Counted from the first letter of the stretch, positions 1 through 12,220 are shown. The stretch: 64,000 bases of DNA from Allodiplogaster sudhausi (GCA_945643635.1 CALZFC010000256.1:1134001-1198000); one strand, 5' to 3'. The notes: a model not told the origin generated them from the sequence alone. Numbers and translations are program-made.

Positions 1-227
1 ATTTCACGAGATGGGTCGGCTTAAAAAGGGCTCGGTGAGGAGGACTATGTCATAAGTGCATGTAAATAGCTGAATAATGCATTTAGGCAAAATTTCACAC
101 GTAACATATACGCACATAGTACATGACAAAGGTTAACTATATCCATTTTGTATATATTTTTATGCCAGTTTTTGCATTTTATTTTTTTAATCATTAAATT
201 ATTTAATTAAAAACAAAAGAATTTTAC

Positions 228-310
228 CTTGTCTATCCGAAAACGCCCCCGATAGCCTGAGTACGAGAGACGAGCAAAGACCGTGAAGGAGCACGTTGGC
301 GAGATGGAAG
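228..310 (-). CDS. TMTC exon 3
   Basis: 83-nt exon from an acceptor ending CTTAG to a GTAAAA donor. It encodes FHLANVLLHGLCSSLVL, the FH.VNV.LH helix of TMTC proteins, joined in phase to the preceding LTPFG. The next exon should carry an HP.H.E.V motif. It is not evident in bases 1-227 and probably lies outside the window. Confidence 0.82.
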
Positions 311-1799
311 CTAAGAATATGTTGTGGATCTGTCATTCTACATTTCTTTATTCTACTTAGTTAGTTAGCAGTACAGCAATTAACATAAAAAATTCTGATT
401 TAAATTATTACAGTCTTCTTCAATTACAACAATTGCTCCCGTTTTCTAACCAATACCCAGCTAAAAATATCATTCCTGTGTTGCCGTATGCAGCAATATC
501 CTGCAATTAGCCATTTTCTACCTTTTACCTCTCTTCTCCTTTCCTCTCTCTCTCTCTCGCTTTTTCTCTCGCTCTCTCTCCCTTACTTATTCTCTCTCGC
601 CTTTTCTACCTCCTCATTTCATCACAACTGGAAGGAGAGAGCGGGGGCGTAGTAATGAGGATGCTAATCAAATCGCCTTGTGAGTGCGTGCCTTTCAGAA
701 AGGCTCGCCGCCATCCTGCCCATTGAATTTGAGAGCGCGGGTGGTTGAGCTGTACAAGACGTACATACATACTTGTACTGACATGATTAGAAAAATTTTT
801 TAACTCGTGTAATGCGTCAACAAATCTGACATTTTTTAATTTGTTGGCTTGATATTATCTTAATAGGCAAAGCACAAAGGAAAACAAAAATAGCAAAAGC
901 ACTGGGCGCGCATGGGAGTCGAACCGCGCTCAGAGCGCCCCAGTCTATGAACAGTAATTATTCGACCCTTTTTTCGCTAAATAGAAAAAGCCGCGCAAAG
1001 CAATCGACGCACCCAAACGGCGTCAGTCCGTGTAGCGAGACGCTGACGCGGAAGGAGAGTGTCGTGAGTGGCCGCCACGAGCGATGCGAGCCGGCGTGCG
1101 AGAGTGGGCTGCCCCAGAAGTCATGCGACAGGAGGGAGGAGAGCGAGAGGAGCCGGCCGGTGACGTCACCATTCTGGGTGATGGCCGGGCTGCAAGAAAG
1201 CAATCACATTTATTATTTATTTATTTATGCATGTAAATATATATATATATTATTCATTTTACTTGAAAAGAGAAAAAGAGACGTATGAAATATGCGCCTT
1301 GCACCTGTGTTTTCTTCTTCTAAATATTTATTCGAATAATATATGGGAACGAATATTTGCACAAATAGTTTAAATTAATTTTTCCTAACAAGTGCATATA
1401 AGTATAGGAGAGCCTAGCAGCATGAGAGACATGTGGATGTGTTGTCCAAAAATCGTGATAAAATGGTAGGCAGAAATTTATTTTTTTGCGAAACAACGAG
1501 ATAGCAATCGTTTTTGCCGACGAAATTAATATATTTTGTCATTTATGTATTGATATTTTCTATTATCTATAATCTTGGCATATCTGCCGCCTGATCTTTT
1601 CATTCTCTCCGATTATATCCCTCTCACGTCTCTCTCTCTTTCTCTCTTTCTCTCTCTGTCTCTCTCTCTCTCTCTTCCGCCTTCTCTCCAAGTAGTGCTT
1701 TTGCATCCATCCTCATCGGCCGCTCTCTTATTCCTATTTCCTCACATCGTCATCATCATTGAGTGGTCTAGAATGACCATAGAAGTAGTGAGGGTAGGA

Positions 1800-1834
<35 letters not shown>

Positions 1835-4007
1835 GAGAGAGATAGAGAGAGGCAGTGAGAAAGGCGAGAGAGAAAGGAGACAGAGAGAGAGGAAGAGGGA
1901 GCAATGGTAATAAGGGAGAAGCCTCATTCTCTTCCTGAACATATCCTTCCAATGTTATAGTGCTCATCATATAATTGGTTCAACTAGGCAAACGAGTACT
2001 CTACACTCCATGAATACGAGTCAGGGATAGAGAGGAAATGAGAGAAGACGAAAGACAGAGAAAGAAAGAGATAAAGAAAGAGAAAGAGAGATAAAAGGGT
2101 TTCATAAAGGCTAAATGCCCCTCCATCAGGTGCAATTATCGTGTTGTCAACGTGAATAATCACCGCTCTCAGAATAGCGTGCGGCAATCGTGAATCGGCC
2201 GAAAGGAGTGCGGCATCGCGTTGCGCTAGAGACCGTTCATGCGAAGCCGTTCAATTAGACACGCATGCCGCCAGAGATCAGCTTACACCGGAGAGAGATC
2301 CATTGGCCGATCCACCCTTTGTGTACTCTTTATCTCCGGCTTTCTCCATCTTTCTGCTTCTTTGTTCTCTCTATCTCTCTCTCCGTTTCTCTCTTTCTCT
2401 CCTTCTCTCTCAATCTCTCTCTCTTTCTCTCTCTCTCTCTACCTCTCTCTTTTTCTATCTCTCTGTCTCTCCCTCTCTCTCTCTCTCTTTTCGCTTTCTC
2501 TCTCTATTTCTTTCTCTCTGTTTCTTTCTCTCTATTTCTCTGCAACACGCGACACTGAAAGGCAGCTGTCCATGTGAAGCGTGTATATCTGTCACTCGGT
2601 CTCCATTCTTGTCTTACCATCTCCTTCCCACCTCCCCTTTCTGGAGTCCATCTATGCCCCGTCTCGTCTTGCATTTAGATGTCCCCTCGATGTCTTGCAT
2701 AATACAAGAGATAGTCCAGATCTAGGACAAGGGCAAAGGGAGGCAAGAGAGAGAGAGAAAGAGAGAGGAAGAGAGAGAGAGCGAGAGCGAGAGAGAGAAT
2801 GAGAGTGAGTTATGGAAGTTGACAAGGTGGCAAGTAGTCAAAGTTCTGACTGATTTAATCTGCCGTGCTATTAATCTAGGCAAAAGTGGTGCCAGTTTCA
2901 TAAAAAGTTCATGAACATTTCAGAAAAAGTTGCTTTAAGTTTCGGAGTAAAGATGACACAACTTTTCTTTCTTTTTTAACAAGCAAATTTTATGAACAGT
3001 TACTTTAATGTTTTTTGTATGTATTTACTGTATGCTGAATTGCCATTTTTCATTTTTGAGAACCATGAACAACTTATTGATGCCCATTCGGCATCGACAG
3101 CCGAATCTCCTCTATGTTCGTCAGCAGCCGATGCTTTGAGAATCACTTGCTTCTCTTCATCCTTAAGATGCTTAGGCATCCTGCCCTGTAATCACAACAC
3201 TCGCCTGATATAACAAGTAAAAAGTGTACAATTTACATCGAGACACAATGAATATCATGAAAATCGAATAGCTGTCGAGGCTAAACAATTTCCGCTGCCT
3301 TGAAACTAAATTTACTAGGCCGACCTTACTTTAAATTCCACTGGTTCTTTGCTGATAGTTGTGTCACATTTAAAAGTGCATCATCTTTTGTCTCTGCCAT
3401 GCAATAGTGTGTAAAAGTGAGAGACGAAAACAGTGTAAAAGAAAGTAAGCAGCCTTCTACACACTTTTGCCCTCTCACTTTTGCACACTATCTCGTTCCA
3501 TATGTCCAAACGTGAACGAACTTTCAACATTGATACGGTTTGTATCATGAACAAAGTTTGAAGGAAACTTTACTCATCTTTCCCATTTTCCATACTAAAA
3601 CGCCCAAAAGATGCTTGAAGTTCTGATTATTGTTGACTCAGGTTTCAACAAAAGTTTGTTTAACTTTTCTTCCTAGATTAATAGCACGGCTGGATGTCAT
3701 TTCTGTTACATGAAATTTTCATCTATATTTTCCCCTATAATATCCTACACTATTTTATCAGTTTCCATTACGAAGTCCGTACCAAACTGCGAGCCAGGAG
3801 GAACATAAAGAAGTTAAGTACTCCTTGCGATGCACTATACGAACACCTCCATTGTTGCTCTTCTCTGTCTCTATCTCTCTTTCTCTATCTCTTTCTTTCT
3901 CTCTCTCTTCTCTTGGAAAAGTAAGGCCTAATATGCTTTGTGTCTCAGTTTATGTGTTGCTCTTTCTATCTCTGTCTTCGACTCTCTCTCTCTCTCTCTC
4001 TCTCTCT

Positions 4008-4060
<53 letters not shown>

Positions 4061-4101
4061 ATCTCTCTATGCTTCGCTCTTTCCAGATGATCGTTATGGC
4101 T

Positions 4102-4145
<44 letters not shown>

Positions 4146-4267
4146 AGACAGACAGGGTGAGTGGATTTGATTATGTCCCTTTGGCCACTAAATATGTCGG
4201 AGAAGAAGAAGTGTAGAATCTGGTCAGGAGCCAGCCATATTGTCTCGCTTTCTCTCCAGCTCTTTCT

Positions 4268-4307
<40 letters not shown>

Positions 4308-4963
4308 CATTCTCTGATGAATATTTGTATAAATTCCCTTGTGTGGAAGAGGAGTAACGGCGAATACCGAGCCTTGTTATACACTTCCCGAATTTGTGAA
4401 AGCGCCAAGCTTCAGACTTAGCAATTGGAACATCGCTCCTTCTTTGCTGTTTTCTCCGGCTGTTTTTTTCTCAAAACAAAGAGACATAGTGAGAGCGAGA
4501 GTGAGAGATAGAGATAGAGAGAGAAGAAAAGAAATAAAGAATTAAGCCGTAATCGAGTTGTCTGCACCAGAATGCTCCCGATGGCCCCATTGGCGACGTC
4601 TCAAAATATCTTATTAGGTCTGGGCTTGTATTCAATGCTTTGACCAAAGTAAAAGTTCGGTATTATGTCGTTCTCTAAGTCAAGACAGAGAAGCGAGAGG
4701 AAAGAGAGAAAAGGGGAGAGAGTGTTAGAGAAAACGAGAAAAGGCGAGACAGAGTAAGAGACAGAAAGAATTAAGAATAAAATGCATTATGTCGAAAGCA
4801 GGTTGTCCCATAGTCCATAGAAGAGCACGAGGCTATTACAGCTTTGCATATGAAGTATGAAGGATAAGAAGAAGGAGTGGATGAATAAGTCGCTGCTCTC
4901 AAGAGGGAGTGGATGAGGAAGGGTGATGGCTGGTCAGGGTCCTCCGGCCTTCCTTTCTCTCTC

Positions 4964-5016
<53 letters not shown>

Positions 5017-5826
5017 TTCCTATCTCTCTCTTCTCTCTCCCTCTCTCACTCTCTCTCTTCTCTCTCCCGCTCTTTCCTATCTCTCACTCCCTCTCTCTCT
5101 CACCCCCTCTCCCCCTCCCATCCGTGACCCTGTCACCCTTGAGTGCAGGAGTCATCTTCGCAGCAGAGCCTTACTACATAAGCTGGACAACATACACATA
5201 CATTTACATACACATATTGTGCTCGTGGCTTTTGGCTCTCCACTCTCTCCCTTTCTCTCTCTATCTCTCTCTCTCTCTATCGTTCTCTCTCTCCCTCCTT
5301 CTTTCTGTCTCTCCTTTCTCTCTCTCTCTCTCTCTCTCTTGTTCTCACTCTCTCCCTCTCTTTCCACCCCCTCATAGTTTATTGCATTCCCTCTAACTGA
5401 CTACTCCTGCAACGTCTTCTTGTTCCAACTCCCAAAAGGAGGTCGCGCGCGAGGCGCGACTTCCCCTTTATGTGCTAATCCGTCACACGGAAAGCGTTTA
5501 TGCAACAGGAGAGAGAGAGAGAGAGACGAGAGAGAGAGACGAGAGAGAGAGAGAGAACGGGAGACAGATAGAGAGAGAGAGAAAAGGGAGAGATTGGGAG
5601 ATAGAGCGGGAGAGAGAGAGAAATGAAAGAGGGTGAGAGAAAACACAGATTGAGAAAAAGACACAAAAGCTTAAAAATAGAAGTCCAAGCGATGAGAGGA
5701 CTCTGATGAAGAATTCTTCTTTGGGAGGTACTGAAATGAAGGAAGACAAAATGAAATGGACACCACTTCTATGGAAACTGCTTGGCAACTCGGTTGCGAA
5801 AGAGGAAGGAAGTGAATTAGTTTCTC

Positions 5827-5869
<43 letters not shown>

Positions 5870-6452
5870 CTCTAACTCTTTACCTCTCTCTCTATCTCTA
5901 TCTCGCTCACCCTCCCTCTCCCTCTCCCTCTCTATCCCTGCTTCATCTCATCGTCCATTATGACTTGCGACACTTCATTTGCATATTACGTGCTGCCGGC
6001 GCGTAGCTCTCAAACGGCCTAATTGGTGGCTTTCGTAAAGTTGAAAGCAACGAAAGCATCAACACCTCGGGCTTTATGTCAGGTCTCTTTGACTCTCTCT
6101 CTCGCTCTCGCTCTCTCGCTCTCTCTTTCTCTCTCTCTCAATCTTTCTCTCTCTCTTTTTCTCTCTCTTAATCTTTCTTTCTCTCTCTTCCCGCATTTAA
6201 CTTATCTCTAACTGGAATCTCAATCTTTCAATCACCCCCCTCACATGCTCGCTCCCCTCCCTCTCTATCGTATATACTTTCCTGATATGAGCATTCTCAA
6301 TTTCGATTTCGTGCTGCAAAGTAATTCAGTTCCTCCCCCCCCCCCACACAACCAGACAACCAGCAAGGAGTACATGAAATTCTTGCTTTCACTGGAAATG
6401 ACGACGAAGCAAGGCGGAGAGAGGGATGGGATGAGAAGAGAGAGAGAGAGAA

Positions 6453-6484
<32 letters not shown>

Positions 6485-6694
6485 CAAGAGTAGAGAGCGC
6501 GAGAAGTTGTGAGAAAAGACGGTTGTTATTACCTAGTACGCGTACTATGAAATTTGAAGGTGCTGAACAAATGGCCTCGGGCATGCTTTGGTGACAGCCA
6601 AAATGTACACCTCTCTCTCTACTGCTATTTTCCCTTTTCTTGCCAGGAGTGGTCGAAAGGGGCCGAATCGTTTTCTTTTCTCACACCCTCTCTC

Positions 6695-6728
<34 letters not shown>

Positions 6729-7045
6729 GCTCTCGCTCTCGCCCTTTCTGTCTACCATGAAAAGACAAGACCAAAGTGGATGTCCGTTGTTTCGAGACAG
6801 CGACCGAACCACCTCGCGCTTATATGAAACGTAGTGAAAAGAAGCTTCGTCCGTTCTTAGTCCCCTTCTTCTCCTTTCTCTCCCTTTCCCCCCCTCCTTC
6901 TCTCTTCCATTTCCCCCCTAACTAACATAAGCGTTGGAAACTACAAAGAAGTAAAGCGTGTAGTTACATATGTGTTTGGAAGACAGGCGATTCAAAACTT
7001 TTGCCGTCCCTTCGTGTCTGCTTCTTTGTTTCTCCGGCTGTCGTT

Positions 7046-7093
<48 letters not shown>

Positions 7094-10000
7094 GTCCCTC
7101 TCACTGTCTCTCTCTCTGTCTCTCTCTCTCCGTTTCTCTCTCTCTCTCCGTGCTTCTCTCTCTCCCCGTCTCTCTCTCTCTCTCCGTGCTTCTCTCTCCC
7201 CGTCTCTCTCTCTCTCTCTCTCTCTCTTTCCTTCTCGCTTCCTTTCCTTCTCCAGCCCCATGCCATGTTGTCACCTTAGCAAAGTGCCAAAAGCGACAGC
7301 TCATTCATTCTCGTAGCAGCAGCAGCCGGTTAAGTGGTCATTCCTGCGTTCTCTCTCTCACTCTGTCTCTCTTCCATACGCTCTCTTTCTCTCTATGTCT
7401 CTCTCTCTCTCTCCCTCCCCTCACTATGTAACTCTTTCTCATTCCCACATTCATCATGCGATTCTACCGCTGCGGGAAGTCTCTTATATGGGTTGGAGAG
7501 AGAGAGAGAGATGATGAGAAAAATAGAGAAAGAGACAGAAAAATAAAGAGAAAGAGAAGTTGACGGCCATTTCACAAGGGAAGAAGCCAGTCTCACTTTT
7601 GTTTCTCGACTTCTCTCTTCCACTTCACATTCAGCAGTGCGACGCACTGATTGAGACAATGAGGGGTAGAGGATGGAGAGAGAAAAATAGAGAGGGAAAA
7701 AGAGAGAGAAGAGGAGAGGGAGAGATAAAGTTAGAGAAATAAAGATAAATTGAGAGAGAGAGAAAGAGAGAGAGAGAGATAAGGAGAGAGCTCCTTGTTT
7801 GTCCAAATCGGGTCCTTCGCTCTCCCTGGCTGATATGGGAACGGTCAGTCCTGGCGGATAATCTTGTTCGAAAGAGGGTAAGATTATCCTGCAGGCTACC
7901 GGCGGAGAAGATGTGTGTATTTGCTGAAGTCTCGGACAGGCAAAACACGATTGAATAAACATGAAAGTAGAAATATGTATGCGATTTATTGATAATATAT
8001 CGTATACAATTACGCAAGACATGATTTATTGATGATCATTGTCAGAGTGATATTGCTTTATTATTGTGATAACTATAATAATTAAAAGTTATTTCAAAAA
8101 TGTTAGAAAGTAGGGGATCTGAACCGAGTTTGAGAGGGAGAGAAAGATTAGGAGAAATAGAGAGACGGCAGAGAGTAAGAGAGATTTTACGAGTTATCGC
8201 TTGTGTGGATCGGCAGCATCTCGTGCGCCGCCTCTCCTGTGAAGAGATAAGGAAGAGAGAGAAATCAGAGAGACATAGAGAGAAAGAAGAGTGATAGAGA
8301 GATAGTACCAAACGGTAAGAGATTAAAGTAGTGACAGAGAGAGGGAGAGAGAGGAGAGAGAAGCAGAGAAATGAGGAAAATGAGCGCGGAGAGGGAAATA
8401 CTGAGTGACCTCGGCAATCTCCTCTATCTCTCGCTCTCAGACGGGGAAGAAGAAGACGAAGAAGTGAAGGATCGGCCGATTTAGAGGAGCGGTCACATAG
8501 TTGAACATGCGGGAAGACAAAAGTGAGAATGTGTTTTTACTCTTCTTCTCTGGAGTCTCACCATCCTTTCCCGCTCTGCTCCCACTTGATCCCTCTCTAT
8601 CTCTACCTCTCTCGTTCTCTCTCTCTCTCTCTTTCTCCTCTCTCTCTCCCTTACTCGTTCTCTCATCACCCCGTCCCCAATGGGGTTGTAAAGCAGTCGT
8701 AGTACCGAGTAGTGAGAACGATGGGGGGGAGGGGGGGGGGGGGTTGGGGCGTGCGACCGAAAGAGACAGAAGGTCTAGCTAATTATCATGATCAGCTTTG
8801 AGAGTGGGGCTATCTATCCCCCTGGGGAGGATAGAATGTAGGTGTGTGTGATTGTGAGTAAGAATCATGTCTCTGCTTGAGACGAGACCGCGGTTGTGAG
8901 AGATAGAGGCAGATACAAGAGAGGAAAACATCTAGAGAGAGAGTGGAAGAGACAGAGAGAGAGATAGAGAGAGAGAAAATTGGAGAGAGTTGGTAGAGAA
9001 AGCAAGAAAGAAGATACCGCCTGGCTTCTCAATGCTAATGACGCTTGCGTGACTCTTTGTTATTTTTCTGTGCAATCACGAATGAGACGTCTCTCGGCCG
9101 CAAGAGCGAAATGCAGTAAAGATGGCTAAAGCGAGTGAGTTAAAAGGGGTTGAAAGAGAGAGCAAGAGAGAGAAAGAGAAAGAGAGAGATTAAGAGAAGT
9201 AGAGAGATAATGAGATATAGAGAGATAGAGAGAGAGAGGAAGAGAGATGTTGTGAAATAGAGAGGGAATAGAGAACAAGAGATATATGGCATAGCAGTCG
9301 GTATTTGACATTGCGTTGCTTTGATAAATCGCATTCAATTCGGTACATGAGCTTGAATAGAATTTCTTTTATCGGCTTAACCTATGTCAAGGACTCAAAT
9401 GAAGGAAAGTGTTCAGGGAAATGAATGGCGTGACCTAAAATGATAATCTGTGAGAATGCTAACTTTTGTTCGCGCTGTTATGAAAGAAATGCTATTGAAG
9501 GGATTACAAGGATAAATGTACGAAGAGAAACATCTGTCGCAATGGATGAATTGGTGTTGCTGTTCAGAGAAAGAGAGAGAGAGAGAGAGAGAAGAAGAGA
9601 GAAAGAGAAAGAGAGAGAGAGAAGAGATAGAGAGTGAGAGACAAACAGATAGACATAAACCAAGAGCAGAGACAAAGGTGGAGATAGCGATAGGAAAGAG
9701 GGTGCGTGCGAAAGAGAGAGACAGAGAGAAATTAATAAAAAGAAGAAGCTTAATATGAGGGGTAAGAGAGAGAAGAAGAACGAGAGCAACAGTGAGAGAG
9801 CGCAAGGCTGTAAAATCTTTTCGAGCCATGATAGTACCCTGGGAAGCCCAGAAATGACCAGTGCCGTGATGATCATATAAAATGGCGAAGACATCAAATG
9901 TAAAAAAAAAGGAGACTGAAGAGCGCCTTCATCTATCGGAAAAGGCAATAAAAACCATTTATTTGCCACATGCTATACAATCGGCGATTTTATATGTTCT

Positions 10001-10370
10001 AACAGAATATTTTTTACTTATAATTTTTTCCCGATTTACTTATGATACAAAAATTATGCTTTACATACCCGTCATCGTAGACAAAATCGCCGTGGAGCGA
10101 GTTGGCAAAGACGAGAAGAGAAGTGGCAAGGACTATAGCATAGTGGTGTCTGGGCGATGGTGGGGGTGCTTCGTGTACCCTGCCAGAGTGGGAGGGTGCT
10201 TCGTGGCCCCTGCCAGATTGGGAGGGTGCTTCGTGGACCCTGCCAGAGTGGGGTGAAGCTGAACAGGATGCAGTTTCCGGGTGCTTCGGTTGGTTTGGCT
10301 TGCAAATATTTGGATTTGGCACTTTGCCAAAACGCTGTCGTCGGCGATGAGACGCGCCGTCAGAAGGCAT
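228..10370 (-). CDS. TMTC-family O-mannosyltransferase gene, 5' half (exons 1-3; continues beyond window start)
   Basis: TMTC proteins are multi-pass ER membrane proteins with C-terminal TPR repeats that add O-mannose to cadherin-type substrates. Three exons join in phase on the minus strand: 10370-10069, 1189-1013 and 310-228, with splice phases 2 and 2. Exon 1 ends in the family signature NSLHGDFVYDDG after a hydrophobic helix. Exon 2 holds HDFWGSPLSHAGSHRSWRPL. Exon 3 holds FHLANVLLHGL. These are the conserved luminal loop and second membrane helix of TMTC proteins. The donors are GTATGT, GTGCGT and GTAAAA, and the acceptors end in TTGCAG and TTAG. The TPR half must lie beyond the left end, so the gene is partial. 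Intron 1 is about 8.9 kb and full of CT/GA repeats, unlike every other gene here. The family call is secure from motif order; which TMTC paralogue it is cannot be decided. Confidence 0.85.
541..610. repeat. CT-rich low-complexity tract in TMTC intron 2
   Basis: A CTCTCTCTCTCT-type pyrimidine tract between TMTC exons 3 and 2. It is the same type of repeat that fills intron 1. The rest of 311-1012 is AT-rich with no gene visible. Confidence 0.7.
1013..1189 (-). CDS. TMTC exon 2
   Basis: 177-nt exon between a TTTCTTGCAG acceptor and a GTGCGT donor. It reads PAITQNGDV, then HDFWGSPLSHAGSHRSWRPL, TTLSFRV and HGLTPFG. This matches the TMTC loop between helices 1 and 2 (PAI..N.DV, DFWG.PL...SH.S.RPL). 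Both splice phases agree with the neighbouring exons. The ORF on the opposite strand here is a shadow. Confidence 0.88.
2862..3690. mobile_element. Non-autonomous TIR element (family A) inside TMTC intron 1
   Basis: 829 bp bounded by inverted ends of the form GCCGTGCTATTAATCTAG. The same type of terminus, GCCGnGCnATTAATC, bounds the Harbinger element at 34225-38612 and the element at 62880-63919. This suggests a non-autonomous relative mobilised by the same transposase. The interior is AT-rich. It contains an inverted pair near 3405-3490 built on GTGTGTAAAAGTGAGAG and its complement. No transposase ORF is present. Target-site duplication is not obvious. Confidence 0.6.
8722..8748. repeat. G-homopolymer-rich run
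   Basis: A near-continuous G run with one A and a later TT. It could form a G-quadruplex on the plus strand. It lies in the TMTC intron, so it would be C-rich in the transcript. A matching C run lies at about 6335-6347. Confidence 0.5.
10069..10370 (-). CDS. TMTC exon 1 with N-terminal tandem-repeat extension
   Basis: This is the first coding exon of the TMTC gene, 302 nt from the ATG at 10370 to a GTATGT donor at 10068. Residues about 40-70 consist of three copies of a ten-residue repeat of the type HSGRVHEAPS. A hydrophobic stretch AIVLATSLLVFANSLHG then leads into the GDFVYDD motif. A hydrophilic repeat-bearing extension before the first membrane helix is not part of the conserved family core. 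The start codon is the first in-frame ATG; an upstream non-coding exon is possible. Confidence 0.8.
10164..10253 (-). repeat. 30-bp coding minisatellite, three units
   Basis: Units at 10164-10193, 10194-10223 and 10224-10253 differ at a few positions. The 30-bp period keeps the TMTC frame and encodes three ten-residue units around SGRVHEAPS, SGRGHEAPS and SGRVHEAPP. Period, frame and the surrounding exon agree, so the repeat is translated if the start codon is correct. Confidence 0.85.
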
Positions 10371-10533
10371 TGGACATTAGCAGAGAAAGGTCCGCCGCCG
10401 CCCCCTCCTTCTGGTCACTTTGTTTGGAGGCTGAGAATAAGGAGAGAAAGTCGCTTCCTTCGGACCCCGCCTCAGGAGGCGAGGAGAACAGAGAAAGTGG
10501 GCGGGGCCACTTCTGGGGAGAGAGACAGAGGAA

Positions 10534-10765
10534 CTAGACTCTGCTCAAAGAAGGAGAGAGAGAGACAGTGAGATGGCAGGAGAAAGAAAGCGAGAGAGAG
10601 AGGGTGAGAGATAAAAACAAGATAGTTAAGAACTGGTGGCACTTATCGTTTAGAAGGACGATTGTTACTTTTTCGAAGAAAATAGAAAAGAAACACTCAG
10701 GAAGATAGAGAAGAGAGAGAGAGAGAGAACGGAGGAGAGAGGGGCAGAGAGAGATAGAGAGAGAG
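10534..10765. repeat. GA-rich tract upstream of the TMTC start
   Basis: Purine-rich dinucleotide repeats on the plus strand, so CT-rich on the sense strand of the TMTC gene. They lie 160-400 bp upstream of its ATG, in the presumed promoter or 5' UTR region. Between 10371 and 11091 I see no other gene. Confidence 0.55.
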
Positions 10766-11091
10766 CGATGGAGAACAGGAAAGCGGTAACTTTGATGATA
10801 AAGTGTTCTCGGGGAGTGGGGTGGGGGGAGGCAGATAAGATGATAGAAAGAGCGAGCAGCATCGCAGGCTGTCGCTGATTTACGAGCAGCACCAGCCAGA
10901 AGGTGTGAAGATGCAGTACACACTGTTGGATACTGGGTCGAATACACATTCATTTGCATACATCAGGGTATCGGATACGTTAAAATTGGGACCCCCTAAA
11001 ATATGATTTAAAGCAAAATGCAAGTATAGATATTTTCATCTAATAAATTTTTTTCGGAAACCTGTTTTTTTGTTATATGTGTTTTTTTGTT

Positions 11092-11375
11092 CTTGTGTTT
11101 GTTAGGGTGGTTTTTGACGTGCTGAACAAGTACATACAGTCAGATTTTAAAAAGAATCTTAAATGACCGTTTATAAACGAATTCGGCCAGTTTTTGGAGG
11201 GTCATGACCGTCTTTTAGGTGCCGTCGATCTTGTGTTATCGAAGGCTCCTAAAACACGGCCATGACCCTTCTAAAATCGGCAGAATTCGTTTTTAAACGG
11301 TCATTTCTGATTCTTTTTAAAATCTGACTGTATGTACTTGTTCAGAATGTCAAAAACCACCCTAACAAACACAAG
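11092..11375. mobile_element. 284-bp foldback (MITE-like) element
   Basis: A near-complete inverted repeat. It starts CTTGTGTTTGTTAGGGTGG and ends with the complement, with arms of roughly 120 bases around a short centre near 11225-11245. The arms hold the pairs AACGGTCATTT and ACATACAGTCAGATTTTAAA. It has no coding capacity, as expected for a foldback or MITE. The target duplication is unclear. Confidence 0.65.
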
Positions 11376-11704
11376 AAACTGCTTAAAAGTGCCTAGTATC
11401 GCTCAAATTCCAATTGAAATTATTTAAATTAATCTAATTAATTTATATACCTGAAATGTTGGGCGGTACTGTATGTACGTAAGTATGCCCGTTAACAATT
11501 TTCAACATGTTGACAGTTAAAATAGATTATGCGTCATTGACTACTTTGGAAATGACTCTTACTTTTATGATTCTACTCACATCATTTCATATTGCTATAC
11601 AGAGTCAGTTGTTTTTTTTTGCAAATAATTTCGATTGACTCATCTGACCATGGTGTGCCCCTTCAAATCACAATGGGCAAGAATAGAATTCCTTTATTGT
11701 TCCT

Positions 11705-12090
11705 AAACTCTCTTTCTCTTTCGCTCACTCTCCCTCTCTTTTTCTTCCTATCTCTCTTTTCTCTCCTTCTGCCAATCTCTCTTCATGTCTCACGCTCCCT
11801 CTCTCTTTCCAGATCCTTCTCTTCATTCTTTCTCTCTGCCGCACCATCTGATGCATCACCGTCGAACCACTTGCCGTCTTCTAACCATCAACTTGGTGTG
11901 CACACCTGAAAAAATTTTTATTTGAAACAAATCTCTTGTATCTCTGTCTCTCTCACTCTCTGTCTTTCTCTCTCTCCCTCTCTCTGTCCTTCTCTCTCGC
12001 TTCTATTTCTCTCATAACCTCTTTCTTCCTTTCTCTCCCATTAACTCTCCCTCTCTTTCTCTCTCTCTCTCTCTCCCTCTCTCTCTTTCG
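11705..12090. repeat. CT-rich tracts between the TMTC and ShKT genes
   Basis: Two CT-rich blocks (about 11705-11835 and 11938-12090) separated by ordinary sequence. Leu/Ser-rich ORFs here are translated repeat. Confidence 0.65.
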
Positions 12091-12177
12091 TAACGTCCAG
12101 AATGCAAGTGACCACACAGTCATCCCAAATCCGACTATAGCCCTCCTCTCTGAATCACGAATAAAAGCAGCCGGACC

Positions 12178-12220
12178 AGCTTCAGGAGATAGCCAACCCA
12201 TTTGGCTGTCTCCTGAAGCT
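12178..12220. other. Inverted repeat (hairpin) upstream of the ShKT gene
   Basis: Left arm 12178-12196 (AGCTTCAGGAGATAGCCAA) pairs with 12202-12220 with one mismatch and a loop of about five bases. It lies in a stretch (12100-12430) that is open in more than one frame on both strands, including a minus-strand hydrophobic segment AAVVVVALFATIIV. Whether that stretch is coding is undecided. Confidence 0.5.

Larger units (their letters stand above)
1190..10068 (-). repeat. TMTC intron 1: giant intron of alternating (CT)n and (GA)n blocks
   Basis: About 8.9 kb with no supportable exon. It consists of imperfect pyrimidine and purine dinucleotide tracts separated by ordinary sequence. CT-rich on the plus strand: about 1620-1690, 2360-2545, 3860-3915, 3965-4062, 4245-4305, 4955-5110, 5245-5370, 5820-5930, 6085-6190, 6680-6745, 7045-7240, 7350-7430, 8595-8660. 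GA-rich on the plus strand: about 1800-1905, 2040-2095, 2745-2810, 4103-4145, 4490-4545, 4680-4770, 5508-5650, 6418-6500, 7495-7560, 7670-7790, 8130-8400, 8880-9000, 9150-9270, 9568-9735. CT and GA tracts often face each other within a few hundred bases and could pair as hairpins in the transcript. Ser/Leu and Arg/Glu ORFs here are translated repeat. A TIR element lies at 2862-3690. Confidence 0.85.

Noticed and set aside
1..60. Possible TMTC exon 4
   Set aside because: After a CATAG acceptor the in-phase frame stops at TGA within about 14 codons and lacks the expected HP.H.E.V motif.
947..1288. 113-residue plus-strand ORF
   Set aside because: It is the shadow of TMTC exon 2 on the minus strand, where the family motifs and splice sites are.
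1575..9969. Many Leu/Ser- and Arg/Glu-rich ORFs, on both strands
   Set aside because: They are translations of CT and GA dinucleotide tracts inside TMTC intron 1, open in several frames at once, with no domain pattern.
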